Assembly (NCBI RefSeq): GCF_000003855.2
Contig: NW_003101636.1
Coordinates: 120,233-184,232 of the forward strand
Direction of reading: 5' to 3'
DNA length: 64,000 bases
Origin: Blastomyces gilchristii SLH14081
Taxonomy: Eukaryota > Ascomycota > Eurotiomycetes > Onygenales > Ajellomycetaceae
The translations under genes were made by a program, and so were the position numbers. Below, one piece after another: positions 10,271-21,862 of the stretch. The notes below the pieces were generated by a model. It saw nothing but the letters and a program-made list of their open reading frames with translations, had not been told where the DNA came from and did not search any database. Each line of letters starts with the position of its first letter. The first letter of the stretch is position 1.

Positions 10271-13200
10271 TACAGCACCAATGTGCTAATACTTAATATT
10301 TGGGTTCAAGGCCAGTTAGGAAGCGATGCATTGTCAGTGTTGGCCCCCAACAGATGGCTTGGCCTGAATCCTTCCAAAGGTATTATTTCAAACGGGGACC
10401 TTTGAGGCTAAAGTGAGACTGGTATCATACTATCATCGTAGCCTCCATCGCGACCTCACTTTGCGGAGGAACCAAGCACACCACCGGGTGTGTCAACAAG
10501 GGCCATGCTTCTAGAAGCAAGTCCCCCTTCCCTTGGCAGGGAAATTCCCTGTTGGTCAGAATTGCAACCAATCTCATCCAAATTTGGGGTTCCAGAGAGC
10601 AGAATCATTGATTTGTTGTTTGTTGTGCACCTTTTTTCGACAGCATTTTCATAGAACGACGTATTACCTATCCATATTTGTTTCGAAAGGAAATCTTTGA
10701 TCAATTTTGGTGGCAATAAATTCATACTTCGGAGAATCAGGGTGGAGCAAACAAAAAGACGAAAGAAAAGGAAAAAAGGCTGGTTCAAAGGACGTTTAAA
10801 AAGTCTCCGAAGCTAAGATTAGTCTAACAGGGAAGGAAGCAGGAAGACGATTTCAATCGGCTTGATGCCGCTGCTGCGTCCCACTTTTTGATATCCTTTG
10901 CAGTATTTTCTCCTCGCCATGGTCGTGTACTCTACGCTGTAGTTGTCAGAAATGGAGGCCGCGGCATTGCATGATTTCACTTATTTCATGGGTGGAATGA
11001 GCTTCAAACTATCTCCAACTTTGCGGGCCATTCCGGGATGAAACCAATGACCACGTACATGTACATATGTAACGAGTGGAGTGTCATGGATTATTGCGCA
11101 TCTCTAACTGGCAGATGCAGCCAGCCCCATCGTATCTGATGCTATAAATATGCCACAGTGGCTATCCAAGGAGTCATGAGGAGTTTCATTTTTCTCGTTG
11201 TCACTCATCCTACCGTGTTTATTCAAGGGCGCGCAGCTTTACAATTCCAGCTACCGACTCTGAGTGTAATTAACTAGTTTTTATATCTATCTTGGTACGG
11301 TACAGATATCGCAGAGTCACTTAGCTACGTACACTTGAATGAGCCCACGCCCCCCCCGCCATGCAAGAAATGCCAAGAGAAGCTCCCTCCTTTCTGCGAC
11401 ATCGATCATCAGCATGTTTAACCATAATAATTAGCTTGCCGTGGCTGGTGCCAAAATTACAAAAACCCATGCCACCAGAAACATAGCAGCTCAGGTACTT
11501 GGTTTAGTTTCTTGAGTATCTTCTTCCATGGTAAAAATGCAGGCATGGCGTCGTTAGGATCATTATATTTCAGAGAAGCAAGACGCGGTTGAACTCTTAT
11601 CTAATCCGATGGACGAGAGTGTTACAGGCGCCCCTACATCTGTGTATATTCTGAAACTCTTCTGACATGCAATGGAAAAATAAATAAAAGGTAGGAGACA
11701 GCAAGGAGGCTCCATTTTTCCTAATCTACTTACTGAAAGAGGATAATGCAGAAATTTCTTGAATCATTTGGGGCCCCAAAGAATAATAAGACTAGGAAGC
11801 AAAGAAGAATGGGGCTGTGATGAGAAGAATAAACTAAAAATAAGTTAGTTTGAGTATCGACAATAGCATCAAAATAGCATATGGTGTGGAGAACAGGTAA
11901 AACGAAGAAATACGAGAATACTAGCTCATGGCATTGAGTAATTGAGCGTCTATTTTCTCACGTTTTTCAACTCAAAAATTCTTCAGCATCCTTCGGTTTT
12001 TAAAAGCAAGTCAAAGGAATTACGGGGTATTTACGCCGTAGTGCAGATCAAGACTTGCTTGTCCAACTCTTCTGGACAGGTGTAATTCGGTTCACGCATT
12101 TCGTTCTTCAATAATCCCTGCTGAAGACGTTCAGCGGAACGGGAGTCACTGAATTAGTCTCGGTTTTAAGGGAAATAAACCAGAAGAACTCCTCCGGCGG
12201 CAGACGGAAACCCAAATCCCCGAACAAACTCGGGTTTAACCAAAAGCGAGCACCCTAGGAAACGGGGAATCCTTTTTGCAAGTTGTGGGTAGTCATTTTT
12301 GCATACTCCTCCAAAAATTACTAGCCAAAGACAAAACAACCCCCTTCCCCACTCCCCAGGGCCGGCCTTTGAACTGGTTTAAAAGAAAGTTAAACGAGCG
12401 GTGATCTGCCAGTTCTTAAACTTTCAGACGAACCCCCTCGGAAAAGCGTAGCAGAGAACGGCCCTTCATCATCACATTGTTAGTCAGCAGCGGTATGGTG
12501 ACAAGAGGGCCGGCGGGCTTTAGGTGGAGCTTTCGTTCGTCTTTTTGTGGAGAGATAGACGCGCAACTTTAGCTTGGATGATTGTCCATGCCGGGGCCAC
12601 GCATGGATGGAGCGCATGCGGTATCAAATGAACAGCGAGTCTGAGCGGGGGCTATCCGGCTTGTGATTCAAGGGTGACCAACCAGAGAAATAGACCTAGA
12701 ATTTCTAGGATAGGTGAAATAAAGAGTTGGGCTTCGAGCATCAGTCAATTGCGATCAAAACTCGCATAATGAGAAGTGCTTGCGGCGCATCTGGAGTATG
12801 TGACCTTGCCGAAGAAAAAGAATGGTCAATCCAAAAACCGTGTTTCGCCCCTGGTGCTGCTCTCTTGCAGGGGGGGCTTTTCACTCCCAAGAGGCTATAT
12901 TTCACCTGTCAGGAGTTAAGTATGAAGTAGCAGGAAGCTACGCCTCCTATCACAACATCGTCAGTTATGTTGCAAAACGAGAGCCCTGGGCCCCCCGTTT
13001 TTGTTCATATCCTCCGTGCATCTAAGGGCGGAAGATAGCAGACAACGAGATGCCCCCTGAAGATTTGATTTGGATAGCTCGTGCACATCAAAAAGGACCT
13101 CACGAGTGAACCCAAGATTTTCACCTTTTCCCCGCCGTCCAATGCTAGCCTTGCCTCAAAATCCATCCAATGTTTAACAACAAGCGACCCGCAGTAATTA

Positions 13201-14766
13201 TTGGTCACGTGATTGAATTCGGACCTGCTGGCTTGGTAGCAGCCAAAAGCTCCAGTCCCAGTTGCATATTTTTCTGAATATTTCGACTTTTGAGTTGATC
13301 GTTTCACCCCTTTTTTGAGCTTTCATTTTCCTTACTGGTGGAGGGCTATTACAGTGTATTTTGTGTTTCTTTGTTCTTCTCGTTTGTTTCGTTTATTTTG
13401 CAAAAGAGCCGCGTATTTGTTTCTACTGAACAAGTAACGTTATTTCAACCGACTTCCGGCCTATCCTTGAGGGAAGACACCTCCTCGCAACAAGGGTCCA
13501 TATTATGAAGTTTGAGGATGAAGTTGGGGGTTCCAGTGATTCGATAAGCTACTGTTACACTTCAAGGTGTAGCCGCGCGCCGGAGGGTGGCTTTTGCCAT
13601 TTGTTGGCTGTCCATGTTGCAGGGGCTCCAAGTCTGTCCAGTCTGTAAATCAACAAGCGCATGTCTCACGGACACTTCCAATATGCTTCGAAAGCCAACC
13701 TATGTGTTCTCATTTGAGCACTTTTGCTGACACCTTGCTGGAATTTTGTTAGCATCGTTGCCAATGCTGGCCCTCCTTGCCAGGCTGGTCAGTCAGTCCC
13801 GTATCAAAGCTGCCAAACCCCTGCGCTGAGTGCTAGTGGATCAACTTTAATATGCAGGAAGCCCAACAAGTCAAAACCGTGCCGCGACCCTCTTTGCAGA
13901 GGCCTTCATTTGCTTTCGGTTCCTTTAGTTACTAACTTTTCTACCACTTTTCTTTTTCGCGTGCTGTTTCGTATAGAAATGCAAATGGACCCTGACAATT
14001 ATCAGACCAATGTATGTCCCCAAATCGAATGCCATGTCAATATTTTAGCGCCCGGATTGCGGTATTTCATTTACTGCGGCGTTCTTCATTCCCTTCCAGA
14101 CCTCGCTTGGGTGATGGGCTGGGAAAATCCACTTGTGCTTGAGGATTGTCGGCCGGGGAATGCAGGCCTCGAGCCGCGAGGCACAACGTACACCCTGGCC
14201 TTCGAATTGTGGTTGGTCTTCAAGAGTCCACTTTTCCTTATCCCAGACCATGATGCCGCAGTGTTTCTGGCAGCTTGCAGCTTGCAGATGGATGGTTTAT
14301 TCTTTTTTTTGCATGTTTAACGCTCCTCGACCTTGGAGATCTTTTCTGCAAAGCTGATGCGTGTTTGGTCACAAGATACTCTGTATATCAAAAAATAGCC
14401 GACCAGGTGGCAGTGCAACCATGGTAATTCCGGGTTCAGCTGCCAACAAAATCGAAAACGAGGCAAGCACCTCTTGGAAGCCCAATGCACAGAATTGGAT
14501 TTGGCAGGATCCTGCAATGCTAGTATCTTCGGCATCTTAGAATTCCGCCCGTAAATTAGCAAATCTTCAAAATTAGGAGATCCACCAACGCGCCTGTCAG
14601 CCAATCCTGACCGCTCTTCTTGAGCAAGCGCTGGCATTCCGCTAGAACGAAGATCGTGCATGTCCACTAGTTATCGTTGGCTCGACCTATTTACATTGGC
14701 CCACCTCATCACCCTCTAAGGCTTTGACTACGTGACAACTCGCCTGAACGAGCCCTTCGGTGTTTG
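10271..14766. other. GC-normal sequence without a supportable gene
   Basis: About 4.5 kb of unique-looking sequence. The largest open frames (10456-10788 minus, 13005-13307 minus, 13724-14320 plus) encode proteins with no domain, motif or composition I recognise, and overlapping frames on both strands are equally open. I saw no fungal intron set joining exons into a conserved protein. It may be regulatory DNA, an unrecognised noncoding RNA, or a decayed gene. Confidence 0.5.
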
Positions 14767-14775
14767 TGATTAATC

Positions 14776-15150
14776 CGGGTTCTAGTTGAACCTGGTTAGA
14801 GAAAAGCTGAGCATGGTTAGAAAAGGAAAATCAAAAACTCTACTCATGTCACTCCATGTCAACCGCATCTAAAATACATACACACAATAGCTTCTCCGGT
14901 CTCAAAACACCAAATACTCAACACATACAGTTATATTAAAGATAAGAATTATAGAGGAGTGGAGTTACTCTCTAGAATACTCAACTGAAAAACAATTTCA
15001 TCTTTTTTAAATATATCAGTATTGTGTTGTGTGAAGTAATCAGTCTATTAGTGCATGTGTATTTTGGATAGGGTCTTGGTTCTAGACATGATCTGGGTTG
15101 ATTTTCTAACCATGTTCAACTTTTCTCCAACCACGTTCAACTGGATGCCA
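14776..15150. mobile_element. 375-bp MITE with about 45-bp inverted repeats
   Basis: The left end (from about 14783, TAGTTGAACCTGGTTAGAGA and onward) is repeated in reverse complement at the right end (to about 15143), with only scattered mismatches over about 45 bp. TGATTAATC occurs at 14767-14775 and 15151-15159 as a 9-bp direct repeat just outside. The core GATTAATC is itself a palindrome, so the exact boundary is uncertain. The interior is AT-rich and noncoding. It is unrelated to the 506-bp hAT MITEs. It fits a hAT or Mutator-like non-autonomous element. Confidence 0.82.
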
Positions 15151-15159
15151 TGATTAATC

Positions 15160-17219
15160 TTTTCTCTTTAATGATTTCCTTTAGCGGCATGTTGCAAGGA
15201 CTCTCTCCAATGAGTATGTAGAGTCCACCTCTCGCCGAGATTATTAGACGGCGCAGATATGCCATACTTTGCGGCACAGCGACCACAAATCCCCGCCTAG
15301 CGCACCATAGTTGGATTCTGCTTTACGCTGTAACTGATCGATCAATCCAGGTCTCTGAGTGGTGGGCGATTTTGCGGCATGGGACAGATGTCACGGCACG
15401 AAGGACTCATCGTACGCCCGTCCGAATGTTTCAGGGTTTTTTTTTTTTTTTTTTATTTCCCTCCCCCATAGGCGCATGATACAATTCGACCATTCCTTGT
15501 GATTTGAACAACACCCAAATACCCGCCCAACTCAGGCTCCTGGAACCTCTTTTGATGCGAGTCTATCTCAAGGATCTGCCAATTCCTCTGACCTATCCGG
15601 GTACTAGCAAACTGTTTGTTATTGTCGGCATGGGGCGCGCGGGCCCAGCCATGAACCATAATATGGCATATCGGGCGAGAGAGGCACTTCATTACTCTCC
15701 CTATTTGCCCAAATTTAAAAGAGCAGGGGGGCCTCAAACACGAACCCCCGTCAAGGCGTTGCTCATTGTTCAGCTTGTGGCCAGGTTGTCGATGAGATTT
15801 TGCGTCAGTCGCGTTTAGTTTAGAGCTGCTCTGTTATTTTCTTTTTTCTTCTGTTGGCCTTTTCTCCTTTCGCACTGGCTCGCCTGTCTTCAGCCCCGAT
15901 TACCCGGCCATCCACTCCCATTTTAATGGCGATTCACTTCCTAACCCATAATGTCTCTCTGTGCTAAACCTCATTTCACGAAGCCGAGCTTGTTCTGACG
16001 CGCCCATCATCCATTCCTCCACATTCCTTTCTTGCCCTCCCTCCCACTGTCTGATGGACTAGTTTTTTCTCATAGAAGCCAAACAATTGTGTGGAACAAA
16101 ATGCGGCTAAAGTCAGCGTGCTCCTACATCTAATGCCTGTTCTACCAAGCTTATTCCATATGCATAATGGTATTTCTAGGCCCTCTGCATGTGGGAGGGA
16201 ATGAAGGATGCATGTTAACCGCTGGATGCTGGACTGAAACTGAACAATCTTGCTGAGCCTCGTTCATTAAGTTACCGAATAAGCATGGTGAGTCGGAGAA
16301 AAAAGTACCAAACTACGGACTGTAGTGTGACTGTCATATCTATTTTGCTGTTTCTTTGCTTAACCCGTCTTTTCAGGGCTGGGGTGGAGATGATTCCCAA
16401 TTTTAACCCTACATTAAGTATCCGTACACACGGTGTGTATACTTGAATAGGACACCTCCGAAACATTGGTTCAGGTCTAGAGCAACCCCCTTCCTATGCT
16501 CTGTTCCCCACTGCATCACTCTTTTCCTTCGACCTTTGCACATGACATTTCTCCTGATACATATTTTGCCCTGAGGCTGCCTGATACTGTACGCTCCTGA
16601 GAAACTAATTTCAGAGTCACCATATACTTCATGAACTAGGTTGTTGGGTCTAAACTGATGCGTCGTTCCGAACCCATATCGCCCGCCCCTCATCGTACTT
16701 TGAGCGTAGCCATATTGTCAATTGAAGCTTTGTACATCCTGCTAGCAGGACTAGCCCATGTCATTCAACGATATTGTCAATGGCCAATTTTAACACTGAA
16801 TTTTTTTTCTTCTTCTTGGGCTTCCCCACAACTACGGTACCTTACCATCGCCCCGTTGCTGTAGAAGCTATTCGAGGGTTAAATGCAATGTCAGAGCGTA
16901 CATTTGGGCTCATCACTGTACATTCTTATCGCACATATAATCATGATTGGAAATATAAATGATAACATCGTATTCATTGTAGTTATCCCCGTTAAGATAT
17001 TTTCGTACCTGATAGGACTGTTTCCCACTTTAGATATGGCATCCAGCGTGGAGGGGCAATTAGGGTTATGACTCACATGACTTTTGCTCCCCGCCTCAAA
17101 AAAAAAAGCGAAGGTAATGACAGAACACTCACCAGCGCACATTTAACTGACAAACAGCAATAATTTTTCGCGCAACTTATCTTCTAGGTTATTTTGATAC
17201 CCAGAGGCGCCATACAGCC
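15160..17219. other. Intergenic region upstream of the asparaginyl-tRNA synthetase
   Basis: No gene recognised. It contains a T-tract of about 19 bases near 15434-15453 and several short unsupported open frames. The last few hundred bases are the likely promoter and 5' leader of the synthetase gene. CTTCTAG at 17181-17187 could be the acceptor of a leader intron, but I could not fix a donor. Confidence 0.5.
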
Positions 17220-19137
17220 ATGGCAGCCTCCACCGCAGTTCTCGTACATATCGACGAAGATGTTGGCAATGATGACCAGACCGCAACCGGAACTGAGTCT
17301 TCCCCTTACAAGACTCTAGTCTATGCTTTCCTCCAACAGCCGCCTTCAACGCCAGATATTCATTATCTGACGCGCAAATCGGTAACACGTCCTATCAATG
17401 AAGGTGAAGACCCTTCTGTGCGATTGGAATGGAAGCCCGCGACCAAGTCCGCGCTGAAAAAGGCCACCAACCTCTACGAACAACGAAAGAAGAAAGCTGC
17501 AAAGGAGAAGGAGCTAGCTATTCGCGAGAAAGAAGAGTTAGAAAAGCGGAAATTAGTCCTCGAAGAGGCTAAGAAGGTGGTCATCAAGGAAGATGAGTCG
17601 CTACCCAAGCCACTCAAGATAAGATTGAACGAGACGGACCCCGCCAAGATCAAGCTGAGACCGAGTGACGGCGATGATACCCCTGGCACCCGCGTTCGTG
17701 TAGTCGGACGGGTCCATCGCCTAAGATCGCAAAAGGATATGATGTTTGTGACGCTGTCAGATGGGTATGGACTACTACAATGTATTTTCTCAGGTGATCT
17801 GGTCAAGACCTACGACATGATGACTCTGACCCTAGAAACATCGATTGCAATCCATGGAGAAATGCGAGCAGTACCGCCCAAGAACCATGCGTATGATGAT
17901 CGCGAACTCCATGCGGACTTCTTCACCATAATTGGTCGTGCTGCTGGTGACAAGGAGGCTATTACTACGCGTGTTGCTCCCGACTCGGATCCCCACACTC
18001 TCTATGACAACAGACACCTTGTGCTTCGAGGGGAGACTTCATCCTCTATCATCAAGGTTCGTGCTGCGACCCTTCGAGCTTTCCGAAAAGTGTTCGAGGA
18101 AAAGGGTATGCTAGAAGTCACGCCCCCATCGATGGTGCAAACTCAAGTCGAGGGAGGAAGCACCTTATTTGAATTCGACTACTATGGTGAAAAGGCCTAC
18201 CTGACCCAATCCTCCCAATTGTATCTCGAAACCTGTCTTCCATCCCTTGGTGATGTATTCTGCGTCTGTCCATCCTTCCGTGCAGAGAAATCTCTCACCC
18301 GCCGCCATTTATCCGAGTACACTCATGTTGAAGCGGAACTCGACTTCATCAGCTTCACCGACTTGCTTGATCATCTAGAGGATATGATCTGCCGTGTTAT
18401 TGACACCGTTCTTTCAGAGCCATTGATTGCGCGATATGTCAAGGAGCTCAACCCGAACTTCATACCACCATCACGCCCATTCAGGCGAATGAAATACGCC
18501 GAAGCAATCGAGTGGCTGCGTGAGCACGAGATCCTAAACGAACAAGGGAAACCACATACATTTGGCGATGATATTGCTGAAGCTGCAGAGCGGAAAATGA
18601 CAGACATGTTGAACGTGCCAATCTTCCTTACTCATTTCCCCGTAGAGATTAAGGCGTTTTACATGAAAAAGGACCCTGAAGATTTACGCGTTACAGAGAG
18701 TGTGGACGTACTTATGCCAGGTGTTGGCGAGATTGTGGGGGGTAGTATGAGGATGGAGGACTGGGATGAGCTGATGGCGGCGTATAAACGGGAAGGGATG
18801 GATCCGTCGCCATATTATTGGTACACCGACCAGCGAAAGTAAGTTGTAGCGTTTTGCTATTTGTAAAACCCTTGTTGCCTACAGCTGCTCCTCTGTGCAT
18901 GGCCTTTTTTCTTTTTTTCTTTTTTTTTTTTTTCCTTAGAAGTTTTTTCCAATCGTTGACTGAGCTTCCTTTCAACCCCTCGTGCTAACTTTTTACCCTT
19001 CCTAAACTAGATATGGAACCTCACCTCACGGTGGTTATGGCATTGGGCTTGAGCGATTCTTAGCATGGATGTGCGCGCGCTATACCGTTCGCGAATGCTG
19101 TCTCTATCCACGTTTTACGGGACGGTGCACGCCATAA
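17220..19137 (+). CDS. Asparaginyl-tRNA synthetase, cytosolic (AsnRS)
   Basis: It charges tRNA(Asn) with asparagine in the cytosol for translation. The 581-residue protein is encoded in two exons, 17220-18838 and 19011-19137. Residues 1 to about 150 are the eukaryote-type N-terminal extension, with a Lys/Glu-rich coiled segment at about 75-115. Residues about 158-245 are the OB-fold anticodon-binding domain ([15 protein letters not shown]). The class II catalytic core follows: motif 1 near 280-305, motif 2 at 353-374 (FRAEKS...[12 protein letters not shown]) and motif 3 at 547-558 ([10 protein letters not shown]; Arg555 is the ATP-contacting Arg). The protein ends CTP. Exon 1 alone would stop one codon after the donor site and lack motif 3, so the intron must be removed. 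ATG at 17220 has a good context (CAGCCATGGCA). The neighbour on the same strand is the MT-A70 gene 1.2 kb downstream. The reading frame is clean, with no sign of RIP. The yeast counterpart is DED81. Confidence 0.97.
18839..19010 (+). other. Intron of the AsnRS gene
   Basis: The donor is GTAAGT at 18839, the branch site CTAAC at 18985-18989 and the acceptor TAG at 19008-19010. It is phase 2 and 172 nt, longer than most fungal introns, with T-rich tracts around 18903-18935. Splicing joins Lys540 to YGTSPHGG, restoring the frame into motif 3. Confidence 0.93.
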
Positions 19138-19838
19138 ACATTTACCCGGTTTGTGTTTTACTAGATCTCCTGAAAGCTATGAGATTTTAGATCATGCAAG
19201 TCGGATCTTCGTGCAAGTAGAAGAAACATGTGAAGCTGGTCGAGGCGAAGAAATAGAGAAATACTACCATTTATTAACAGCTTACTATAATATGAGCCTC
19301 TAGCTTATTTAGTCTACCCATCCTAGTCCCGCCATATACATGGCTAGATAGATAGAGCTTAGGTGCATGGAAATATATGAGCTCGTTCTTCACTTTTCCC
19401 TTTGGTGTCATCCATTTCGTTTCGTCGCACAAACTATAGTTCCCATTCCATATTTTCTAACAAGGCCCTAAGTCAATGTTAAAGAGGGAGGAGACAGTTC
19501 ACCTCATATTTAATTTTCCTCTCCATCGTGGCATGGTATATGCGTGTTTAAGGTCCGAAAATACTCAATAACTTAGTACTCTTAGTTTTTGCCCTTTGGC
19601 GGGGGGTGTTGTAGGTAGGATTTTGCCGCGCGCCAGCGCTAAATTTGCAAAATTATTTTGAATTTTGTAGGCTCGGACCAGCTACCACAGAGTACAGTAC
19701 TCCTCTCAGTGGCTTCTCTCAGTGAACTCACTCCTAGGGCTCATTCTTTCAAGGGCTCACTCCTAGGGCACACTCCTAGAATGTCTCTTGGCACTGTTTA
19801 ATGTCCGGGGTATTTGTTTGGGATTTATATTCTTAAGT
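19138..19838. other. Intergenic region after AsnRS
   Basis: 3' flank of the synthetase gene, no gene recognised. At about 19725-19790 the unit ACTCCTAGGGC (or a one-base variant) occurs three times, a short degenerate tandem repeat. Confidence 0.5.
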
Positions 19839-19920
19839 CCATCCTGGGATTGAACCCATGCATGTTGACCACAGCGGGGCTCACGCTTAACAGTCTCATA
19901 ACCTGTAGGCTACTGGGGCA
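19839..19920 (-). repeat. tRNA-like segment, possible SINE head
   Basis: On the minus strand TAGCCTACAGG resembles an A box, and about 50 nt later GGGTTCAATCCC resembles a B box with a one-base-short T arm. The spacing is right for a tRNA-derived head, but the acceptor stem does not pair and no tail or target duplication was found. It is weaker than the SINEs at 8310 and 27285. Confidence 0.35.
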
Positions 19921-20377
19921 AAAGAGCTCAGTCACCACCAGCGCACTGCTGGTAGAAGGGTCGATCAACCCGGGACCCCCAACAAATTTTTCGTTACCAC
20001 TAGCGAGGGCGCGCTTATATCATTCTGGGATTGGCTGCAGGGGTCTCTCTAGCTCATTCACTAGTGATCGTCTGGCAATTCCCAAGAACCTGAATGTCAA
20101 GTCCCGAGAGCGCGGCTAGCCGGCGTTTAAACGCGCTTAATTTGAGCCTCATCTCCTGCCTGCCTGTGGAGGTATTTCGGCAATACATCACCCTCAGCCC
20201 TGCCACTTATGATTACGTTCAACAGGAAAGTTCAGAGTTAGGCTGTGGAGGAATTGGGGCAGGAACCATCTCCTGGCTGGTTAGCTGGTCCGTTGCTGAT
20301 TGACCAAAGAGGGTCCCCGCTGATGGTTTGCGAGAGCTCGGCGTCAATCTAACTATCAGGGACTGCAATTCGAAGCC
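19921..20377. other. Upstream region of the MT-A70 gene
   Basis: Promoter and leader region, nothing specific recognised. An in-frame TGA at 20321-20323 closes the frame upstream of the chosen start at 20378. Confidence 0.5.
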
Positions 20378-21862
20378 ATGTCGGAGCTACAGGGCTGCAC
20401 GTCATCAATTCTGTACCAAAATACCTCTAGGACAGTGACCTTGATCGATATTCCTACTTCCATTGTTGTCGCGCAGAGACTCGCAGAACATAACAGCAAC
20501 AAATTGGAGCCTAGCACGTTCAAAGATGGTGGACCTATCTTACTCTCCTGCGACCCTTTGCAACATCCATATCCCAAACCACCAGAACCAAAATCGGAAA
20601 AGTCTCGCAATCGTATTTTAGCTCAAATACCAAGTTCTCAACAACGGTTTCATTCAGAAATTGTGCCAATTATAAGCAACGCCCTTCAGGAAATTCGGGA
20701 GCGCCATCACGCTAATTGGTGTCTCCCCAGACATACGCGTTTGTCTAACCACGTTGTACAGCAAGGTGATAGCGATCTCCACGAAAGAAACGAAGGCGTT
20801 GCAGAACTTGACCAGGAAGAACATCCTCCAAAGCGTAAGAGGAGTGATCCAGATGCGGGAAGTCCAAGCGTGAACCTAGAAGAGCCAACTTTTATCTCTA
20901 CAAATAAGGTACCTTCTCAGAGCTGTTGTTATTCTGCTCTCAATGAACCTCCTCTCATACTTTCGCCTGGCATCAATCAAGTTCCAGGTTTAGATGAAAT
21001 CCAAGGCATAATTGTCCAAAACCCCACGCGTGTCCGGACCGTGCTGAATATCAAATCTGAACAGCAGCCATGCACTACTACTGGTAACGGATCTTTTCCT
21101 CCAGAATATATAACTGTCAACATTCCTCCGGAATCTACATTTATCAATTGTCATCTTACTCCACCAACGAAATCTCACCCTGGTCCCATTCCTGCGCTCT
21201 CGTCAGATACAAAATTCAACTTCATTCTCATGGACCCGCCGTGGCCGAACCGCTCAGTCCGCCGCTCCTCGCATTACAAAGAACACGCCGGGCCTCTTCA
21301 ACCAATAATCGAGGGAACCCTACGAAATCATCTTCATCCACAGCAAGCCCTTGTCGCAATCTGGATTACGAATTCGTTAAAATCTCGTTTCGCTACGTTA
21401 AATGCCCTTGATGCGGCAGGCCTACACCCCTTTGAAGAATGGGTCTGGGTCAAAACCACCACTGACGGCCAGCCTGCATGGCCACTGGATGGACTATGGA
21501 GAAGGCCATACGAAGTGCTAATTTTGGCACACAGAGAGAAGCACGTCGCCGAGGACAACAACGGCGAAAGGCACACTAATTTTTGTGAAATAAGACGCAG
21601 GGTTATCGTCGCAGTTGCCGACATTCACTCCCGGAAACCAAACTTAAAGGAGTTGATTGAAAATATATTCTTCTCGTCGCCAGCGCAATCGTGCAACGGG
21701 ACATCCAATGATGAGGAACGGCACCTTACTGGCAGATACTCTGGTCTGGAGGTTTTTGCTCGCAATTTAACTGCTGGATGGTGGGCATGCGGGAATGAAG
21801 TTATTCGATATAATTGGAAGGGTTGGTGGGCTGAGAAGAAGAATACAGAAAATGATGCTTAG
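20378..21862 (+). CDS. MT-A70 family N6-adenine methyltransferase, METTL4-like
   Basis: The predicted S-adenosylmethionine-dependent enzyme methylates the N6 position of adenine. METTL4 relatives act on U2 snRNA and have been proposed to act on DNA; the target here cannot be told from sequence. It is 494 residues in a single exon. The N-terminal part, with SSILYQNTSRTVTLIDIP at 9-26, is of the kind seen in fungal homologues. A basic KRKR at 152-155 could be a nuclear localisation signal. The catalytic DPPW is at 286-289, followed by PNRSVRRSSHY, the METTL4-subfamily continuation. Later come RRPYEVLILAHREK, HSRKPNLKELIE and a C-terminal FARNLTAGWWACGNEV block. ATG at 20378 is the first in-frame start after a stop at 20321. 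It is colinear with AsnRS but separately transcribed by spacing. The frame is clean and catalytic residues appear intact. Confidence 0.93.
   Translation: MSELQGCTSSILYQNTSRTVTLIDIPTSIVVAQRLAEHNSNKLEPSTFKDGGPILLSCDPLQHPYPKPPEPKSEKSRNRILAQIPSSQQRFHSEIVPIISNALQEIRERHHANWCLPRHTRLSNHVVQQGDSDLHERNEGVAELDQEEHPPKRKRSDPDAGSPSVNLEEPTFISTNKVPSQSCCYSALNEPPLILSPGINQVPGLDEIQGIIVQNPTRVRTVLNIKSEQQPCTTTGNGSFPPEYITVNIPPESTFINCHLTPPTKSHPGPIPALSSDTKFNFILMDPPWPNRSVRRSSHYKEHAGPLQPIIEGTLRNHLHPQQALVAIWITNSLKSRFATLNALDAAGLHPFEEWVWVKTTTDGQPAWPLDGLWRRPYEVLILAHREKHVAEDNNGERHTNFCEIRRRVIVAVADIHSRKPNLKELIENIFFSSPAQSCNGTSNDEERHLTGRYSGLEVFARNLTAGWWACGNEVIRYNWKGWWAEKKNTENDA

Noticed and set aside
10456..10788. 110-codon minus-strand frame
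   Set aside because: No motif or family resemblance, and no intron-linked neighbours.
13724..14320. 198-codon open frame on the plus strand
   Set aside because: No recognisable domain, an unusual Cys/Pro-rich start, and equally open overlapping frames on the other strand; not supportable as a gene from sequence alone.
15700..15790. tRNA-like head with GGGGGTTCGTGTT
   Set aside because: The T arm does not pair, there is no acceptor stem, and there is no tail or target duplication.
18712..18975. Lys-rich minus-strand frame over the AsnRS intron
   Set aside because: A shadow of the AsnRS exon and the intron T-tract.
19889..19905. AGTCTCATAACCTGT shared between the tRNA-like segment and the copia primer site/LTR junction
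   Set aside because: A 15-base match of this kind is expected about once by chance in a window of this size, and part of it lies in the LTR.
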